Source: Allomyces arbusculus (taxonomy: Eukaryota > Blastocladiomycota > Blastocladiomycetes > Blastocladiales > Blastocladiaceae). Taken from it: DNA of 64,000 nt. The position numbers and the translations under genes are program-made. The stretch is taken from NCBI GenBank assembly GCA_027604705.1, contig JADHYV010000033.1, forward strand, positions 124,001 through 188,000, read 5' to 3'. Of the stretch, positions 59,033 through 64,000 are shown in pieces. The notes below the pieces were generated by a model that saw only the letters and a program-made list of their open reading frames with translations, did no database searches and was not told the DNA's origin. Every line of letters begins with the position of its first letter. Position 1 is the stretch's first letter.

Positions 59033-60023
59033 GCGGGCGCGCAAGGAGGTTGCGGTATTTTTGCATGTGTAAATTGCGCGTCGGTGATGCGTTGCGGTTC
59101 TTGTTTTGTTGGATGTCTATGTTTGGACCGTCAAATGAAATGTGCTCGCTGCGCCGGTGCTTTTTTTGTGCTGTCAATGCAGGCGCAAATTTGTCTCGAC
59201 ATGTGTTGACCGAGTGCGGAGCGTGGATCTGTTGGCCAGCCGTCGACAAGCGCGTGCGAGGCCGCGGGGCAACAATGGGTCTGTACGATGGACGAGCTGC
59301 CAGCTGCCAAGTTTCACAGTGCGTGACATGTAAGATCAACAACCTGCAAATCATTCCGAAGCATTTCGCAAGCAGCAACGACCAGCCGCAATTGATCATC
59401 ACGCACAGGGTGATACATAACATGAGGTTTGGTATACGCAGGCCCAGCCGTGACTTAACATCTCAAAGGAGTGGAAAAAAGGAGAGTGAAGCATACATAA
59501 ATGAATACAAGCCTCACGTCTGGATGTCGATACAGACTTGGAAAGCTGATGCGTTTCTGTCTTGTGCTGCTGGATGTGACGAATCTTGACAACTGAGAAC
59601 AGTTTCAACCACTACTGCCCTCACTTGTCCCAAGCCCTTCCTCGCGTCCTCGCAAACCACACGACACTGCAGGTCAGGAGCACAAGAAGCCGTTCCGCTT
59701 CAATCAATGTGAGTCAAATTGTATGATAGCATTTTAGCCGAGTGGAAACGAGTTGAGACTTTGCCTTGCTTGGCCAAGTCATGAGAGAGCCGCAGACGCA
59801 CCTCACTGTCGATGCAATTATTTTCGAGCACGCGCATCTTTTGCTCCTTGCGCGACAGCCGCTCACGACCCGCGCGGCTCATCTCTACTCAGCCCCCACG
59901 ACTGGCCGCAAATAAAAGACGACGCGCCGCCCACAGCGCACATCGACTCTGTTCAGCCAAACCAGACACAGCCGCGACGTGGTGGACCAGACCGGCTGCA
60001 ACCTGACACCCAATTTCCTCACC
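59033..60023. other. intergenic, AT-richer stretch
   Basis: 991 bases, lower in GC than the window average. Open frames here are short on domains. The last 120 bases are the promoter of the next gene, with an A-rich TATA-like word AATAAAAG near 59912-59919. No RNA gene recognised. Confidence 0.45.
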
Positions 60024-60605
60024 ATGACCAACAAACGCGCCCTGCTCGTGCTTCTCGGCCTCGTGCTCCTCGTTCTGGCCGCCGCCGCCGTCACGCCCGC
60101 AACCGCCCTCGATGCATCCGGTCACCCACGGCTCGTCAAGCGCCAATCCGGCGCGGCCGCGTGCGTGCAGTGCCTGATTGGTCCGCGGCAATGCACCCCG
60201 GCGTGCCCGAGCGACCAAGTGTGCGCGTTTTTGCCCAAGACGTGCACGGAATGCGCCAAGTCGGCGTGCGTGCCCAAGGACAAGATCCCAGACGGCTGGT
60301 CGCTGTTCCCGTCCACGGCAACCACGACAAGTGACAGCGCCACGTCGTCGTCGACGCAAGGCACGGATGCGACGACGACAACAACAGCGGCATCGGCCAC
60401 GACGGCGGGCTCAACAACGGCGACGACCACGACGGGGGCCACGTCGTCCGACGCGACGCCGGCGCCTACGGCACAGGGGCAGGCGAATGCGACCAAGGGC
60501 ACGACGGTGACGGCGGCGGGCGCAGTGGCACCGGACGTGCACGCGACGGGGGTCGTCGCAGCGATGGTCGCGGCAGTTGCGGTTGCTGCTGGTGGCCTTG
60601 CTTGA
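60024..60605 (+). CDS. GPI-anchored cysteine-rich cell-wall protein with Opy2-like N-terminal module
   Basis: A single exon of 193 aa. Residues 1-28 are a signal peptide (basic start, LLVLLGLVLLVLAAAAV core). A dibasic KR (39-40) could be a Kex2-type cleavage site. Residues 47-82 contain eight Cys in a C-x2-C-x6-C-x3-C-x5-C-x6-C-x2-C-x4-C spacing, close to the Opy2 N-terminal cysteine domain. Residues 95-165 are a Ser/Thr/Ala stalk, likely O-mannosylated. The C-terminus is a small residue then a hydrophobic tail (VVAAMVAAVAVAAGGLA) with no charged end, typical of a GPI-anchor signal. Opy2 itself is a membrane anchor of osmosensing MAPK signalling with a cytosolic tail; that tail is absent here, so function need not be shared. 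A surface or wall protein is the safe call. Confidence 0.75.
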   Translation: MTNKRALLVLLGLVLLVLAAAAVTPATALDASGHPRLVKRQSGAAACVQCLIGPRQCTPACPSDQVCAFLPKTCTECAKSACVPKDKIPDGWSLFPSTATTTSDSATSSSTQGTDATTTTTAASATTAGSTTATTTTGATSSDATPAPTAQGQANATKGTTVTAAGAVAPDVHATGVVAAMVAAVAVAAGGLA

Positions 60606-61169
60606 TATGAGCAATACCTTTCCCCCCTTTCCTCTTGTCTTCCATTTTCCGCTAACCCGCCGACGGGTCGCTTTTTTGTCTTGTACAGAGCATTTATGGT
60701 CGTAGTTTTCATCCAATATTCATGCAGGTATTTTCTTGACAGCATCCATCTCTGTTATGCAGGGCCAAGCCTGGTCAGCTCCTGCCAAGTGCCAACCACT
60801 TTGATGAGACTTGACAACGCTCCAAAACAACTCGCTGCCGCGCATTGCCTATGCTCGCCGCCAACTATCCACCATCGACGCCATGATTAGCGACAAAAAG
60901 ACCAAGTTGAGACTTATTGCTTGGCGTGATTGCCACATTTTGCCACGAAGTGCACAGTTCGACCCGCAACATCAAAGCGTTGGCAGTGGCCGAATGATCT
61001 GACGTGGACGAGTTGACGTGGACAGTTTGACGCGGACGCAGCCCAGCGAACCTATCCCCGCGCCACTTCGCGCTCGCCAGCCCGTATTTGTTCACAAACC
61101 ACGCTTCCCCGCGGCGCCAAATTGCTCCCTGCTTGCCTGACCGACGACGATTTCACACGACTCGCCGCA
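60606..61169. other. intergenic upstream of dynactin subunit 5
   Basis: 564 bases, AT-rich in its left two thirds. Around 61010-61045 the words GACGTGGAC and GACGCGGAC recur. No gene or RNA recognised. Confidence 0.45.
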
Positions 61170-61996
61170 ATGGAACTGTCCATAACGCGCTACGACAAGG
61201 CCGAGTACATTGAGACGGTTCGCCACGCCGCTGCTGACGCCATCCCATGCTGACGCCGGTTCCTGACCAGTTTCGCTTGCGATGCATGATGACGGCAACC
61301 GCCAGGACACGGGCAACAAGGTCTCGCGCAAATCGGTCATTTGCGGGTCGCAAAACATTGTGCTCGGGGGCAAGGTAATTTACCAACCTCGGGTCCGCGC
61401 CCCAGCGCAACGCACCGCGCACACTGACCGCCCCCCTCCCCCCCCCCCCCCCCGCGCCGTCCCCCATGCCAGACCATCATCCAAACCGACTGCGTGATCC
61501 GCGGCGACCTTCGCCGCGTCGGCGGCGGCCCGACCGTGGTCGTCGCCATTGGCAAATACTGTGTCCTGTCGGCGCGCTGCGTGCTCCGCCCACCGTATAA
61601 AACGTTCAAGGGCGTCTTCAACTACTACCCGATGAAACTCGGCGACTACGTCTATGTTGGCGAAGACACGATCGTCGAGGCGGCGACGATCGGCAACTAT
61701 GTGCAGATTGGCAATAATTGCGTGATTGGCCGGTTTGCGATCATCAAGGACTGTGTCAAGATCGAGGACGGCGCCGTGGTTCCGCCGCATGCGGTGATTT
61801 CGTCGTTTTCGATTGTGCGCGGAAGTCCCGGCTTGTGTGCGGGCGAGTTGCCAGAGTGTATTCAGGACGTGTATGAGCGTACGTCTGGTTTGGATCGCTC
61901 AGTGCGGTGGAGAGGGTGTGGAATTGACGCACCGTGCGGTTTCGTGGAGTAGAGGAGACCAAGGACTACTACGCCAAGTTTGTGCCGCGCCGGTGA
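61170..61996 (+). CDS. DCTN5: dynactin subunit 5 (p25)
   Basis: Four exons: 61170-61217, 61306-61374, 61473-61878 and 61953-61996 (188 aa). Exons 1 and 2 give MELSITRYDKAEYIET and DTGNKVSRKSVICGSQNIV, matching the p25 start. The body is a left-handed beta-helix of hexapeptide turns (CVIRGDL, YVYVGEDTIV, YVQIGNNCVIG, IIKDCVKIED). The C-terminus PGLCAGELPECIQ and ETKDYYAKFVP is diagnostic. The length fits the family (about 182). p25 sits on the pointed-end cap of dynactin with p27/p62/Arp11 and selects early endosome cargo for dynein. The second intron contains a pure C16 tract (61438-61453) before its AG. The first donor (GTTCGC) and second (GTAATT) are weak but give the conserved protein exactly. 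Confidence 0.95.
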
Positions 61997-62508
61997 CGCC
62001 CATTGCGCGCGCGCTTTTTGTCGTCAATTTCATCCATTTTTGCTCTTGATCCGTGGCTGACGGCCGCTCGACGAAAGGACAGGTGGAGCGGGTGGAGAAC
62101 ACCGCGCCAGGTCGCAAGAAACCACAGAAGCAAAACGACAACTTGTTGGACTGGGCAAGCAGCAACAAAATACAATCGGAACGAACACGCCAGGGCGCAC
62201 CAACCACAACCGCGGAGGGGGGGGGGGGCAACAGGGACAAGCCAAGCAAGAAAAATAAAATCGGGCAGCAAAAGACAGGGTAGTGGGCACGCGGCCGGAG
62301 CAAGGGAGGGTATCGCGAGTCGGAGTCGAGTGGAAGGGGGGGGGGGGGGGGAATACAGGACGGTTTTCGTTTTCGTGCGAGGAGACGAATGGAGGAGTGA
62401 GGACAAGACATCAAGATAGCAACGAAACAGCAAAGAGGAACGAACGAAACCACGAGCGAGCGAGCGAGCGAGCGAGCAAGCAGAGCAAAAACCAAAGCAC
62501 TCCTCACC
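61997..62508. other. intergenic between convergent genes, G-tract rich
   Basis: 512 bases with two pure G runs (G12 at 62217-62228, G16 at 62336-62351) and a (GAGC)n microsatellite at about 62453-62478. 3' UTRs only; no gene recognised. Confidence 0.55.
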
Positions 62509-64000
62509 CTACCGTGCCGCCTGCGTCGGCCGCCGTCCGTGCACTCCCCCGCGCGCACTCCCACTCCCACCCCCACCCGCGCACGCCGGCGGCACACACA
62601 CGATCGGCGGCGGCGGTGGAGGCGGGGACGTGACCGTCAACTGCCACGCCGACGCGGGCCGTGGCGTCATCCCGGACGCCGCCGCTGGCCGCTGCATCCA
62701 CAGATCCATCGGGTCGACAGTCCCCACTGCCGCAACGGCCGGGCGCGGCTCGGCGTTGCTCGCCTGCCGCAGCAGTTCCGCGAGCGGATCCATGGCGTCG
62801 TCGGCGGGCGGTGTCGTCGGTGCCGCCGCGGGCGCGACTGTTGGCGCGGGCGGTGCCGACAGGGCCAAATGCATCGGGAGCGCCGCCGCGACGCGCGCGC
62901 CCGCCACGTCAGCCGGCGGGGTGAATGGGGCCCAGGACATGGTCTGCTGCGGCTGTGGCGGCGGGGCCGACGGGAACATGGCCGCAAATGCGGCGGCGGC
63001 CGCAGCGGCCGCGTGCGGCGGCATGCTTGCCGGCTCGGGCTTGGCGACGGGGTCCTCGATCCACCCGGCGGGCCACGCGAACGCCATGTTGGTCGCGGTA
63101 GGTGGGATCGCGGCGGCGGCGGCGGCGGCGGCAGCGGTTTCGAGCTCGCTTGGCCAGATGGTCGCGACGTGTGGAGTTGCGGTGGGTGGGGCCGTGGACA
63201 CGGCAGCGAGAGCCGCGGCCATGGCGGCGAGTTGGTGTGCGTCGAACGTGAGCGGTGCCGGGGCGGTCGAGGGCCACGCTTGGTGGTGGTGATGCATTGC
63301 GGGTGGGAGCGGCGGGAGGGTCGTGGCGAGCGGCGGGAGGGGTGGGAGCTAACGTCGGCAATATGGGCACGCGTCAGATCAGAGGCGCCGTGATCAAATC
63401 TCGGTGAACAACACATGCATACCTGCGAGTTGGCCACCGGCAGTGGCGGCGGGACCGTGCCGTCGTCGGTGCGCATCAGCGCCGCGAGTTCCTCGTCGGT
63501 CGGAACGTACGCCGTCGCGTGCTGCTGTTGCTGCTCGGCCGCAAGATGTGGCGGTGGTGGTGGCGGCGGCGGGGTCACGATCGTGCCCGAGCTCGCGCCG
63601 GCATCGGCGTCGCCCGCATGCATCGGATCAAACAGGTTCGGCAGCCACGAATCGAGTCCTAGCTGGTCGAGTGACGGCAGCGCTAGTGCCGCCGCGTCCG
63701 ACGGCAACGTCGTCATCGTTGTCGTCGGCACGAAGCGCGACTCCACAGCAACCCGCTTCCACGGCGACCCGCCGTCCTCGCCGTCACCATTCTTGGTGCG
63801 GGCCTTGCGCTTGCGCGTCGGCGGCGGCCGTGACGCGTCGGTGAGCACCGGGTCGACGATCGCGTCCTTGCGCAACTTTTGCTTGGAGGCCAGCACGCCG
63901 CCGGCTTTCGTGCGCCCGTAAAGCGCGCGCGCGGGCGTGTAGTGTGGGTTGAGTCGGTACCGTCGCTTTTCGTTGGGGTCGACGATCACGCGGCCTTTGC
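62509..64000 (-). CDS. 3' part of an alanine/proline-rich protein, 5' end outside the window
   Basis: The frame is open at the right edge. Two visible exons: 64000-63423 and 63348-62509; the 74-base intron (donor GTATGC, acceptor TTAG) is phase 0. About 470 residues are seen. The first 50 are basic and ordered-looking (VDPNEKRRYRLNPHY, GRTKAGGVLASKQKLRKD), followed by a possible nuclear localisation signal (TRKRKARTK). The rest is low complexity: poly-Pro, poly-Ala, a Gln run and a four-His cluster, with scattered hydrophobic patches (WAPF, WPAGW, MDLWM). This looks like the disordered activation-type half of a nuclear regulator whose folded domain lies beyond the window. I do not recognise the family. 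Confidence 0.6.

Overview
The window is GC-rich nuclear DNA from a fungus. Genes lie on both strands, 20 to 2200 bases apart, and most carry one to six short introns of about 60-120 nt. The gene set is typical of a fungus (chitin deacetylase, exocyst Exo84, Ecm29, peroxin-2, LYC1-type acetyltransferase, Rua1 C-terminal domain) but adds genes kept by flagellated or early-diverging lineages: a CEP76-like centriolar protein, a MICU1-like regulator of the mitochondrial calcium uniporter, dynactin p25 and a SANTA-domain (KNL2/Mis18BP1-like) protein. With the high GC content this points to a zoosporic fungus, most likely Blastocladiomycota (Allomyces/Catenaria/Blastocladiella type) or a GC-rich chytrid. 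That placement is inference. In my 52 intron models almost half of the donors read GTACG rather than GTAAG.

Layout. 0-10 kb: the 3' end of an unknown gene, a TRAF-type zinc-finger protein, a DUF4436 membrane protein, PEX2 (minus) and enolase. 10-20 kb: a dispersed-repeat copy, a CEP76-like gene (minus, six exons), a protein with a duplicated domain, a secreted chitin deacetylase and a small FAM177-like gene. 20-32 kb: EXO84 and ECM29 converge; then LYC1 (minus) and tiny OST4 (plus) share a 421-base divergent promoter. 32-41 kb: a long non-coding stretch, then a gene joining a PHD/extended-PHD cassette to a Rua1 C-terminal zinc domain, and a MICU1-like gene (minus). 41-45 kb: two tandem 7-transmembrane paralogs that share a 15-base first exon. 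45-49.5 kb: a cysteine-rich lineage-specific gene and a broken tandem paralog. 49.5-56.3 kb: the second repeat copy, KGD4 and a 1430-residue SANTA protein (minus). 56.5-64 kb: lipid-droplet hydrolase LDAH, a broken LYC1 fragment, a GPI-anchored Opy2-like cell-wall protein, dynactin subunit 5 and the 3' part of an alanine/proline-rich gene that runs off the right edge.

The genes form no metabolic cluster. Neighbours are functionally unrelated, apart from the two tandem duplications (7TM pair, cysteine-rich pair) and the 27-kb-apart LYC1 duplicate. I saw no tRNA, rRNA, CRISPR array, virus-like element or intact transposon. All exon boundaries were read by eye from splice signals, reading frame and remembered family patterns; no alignment was run.
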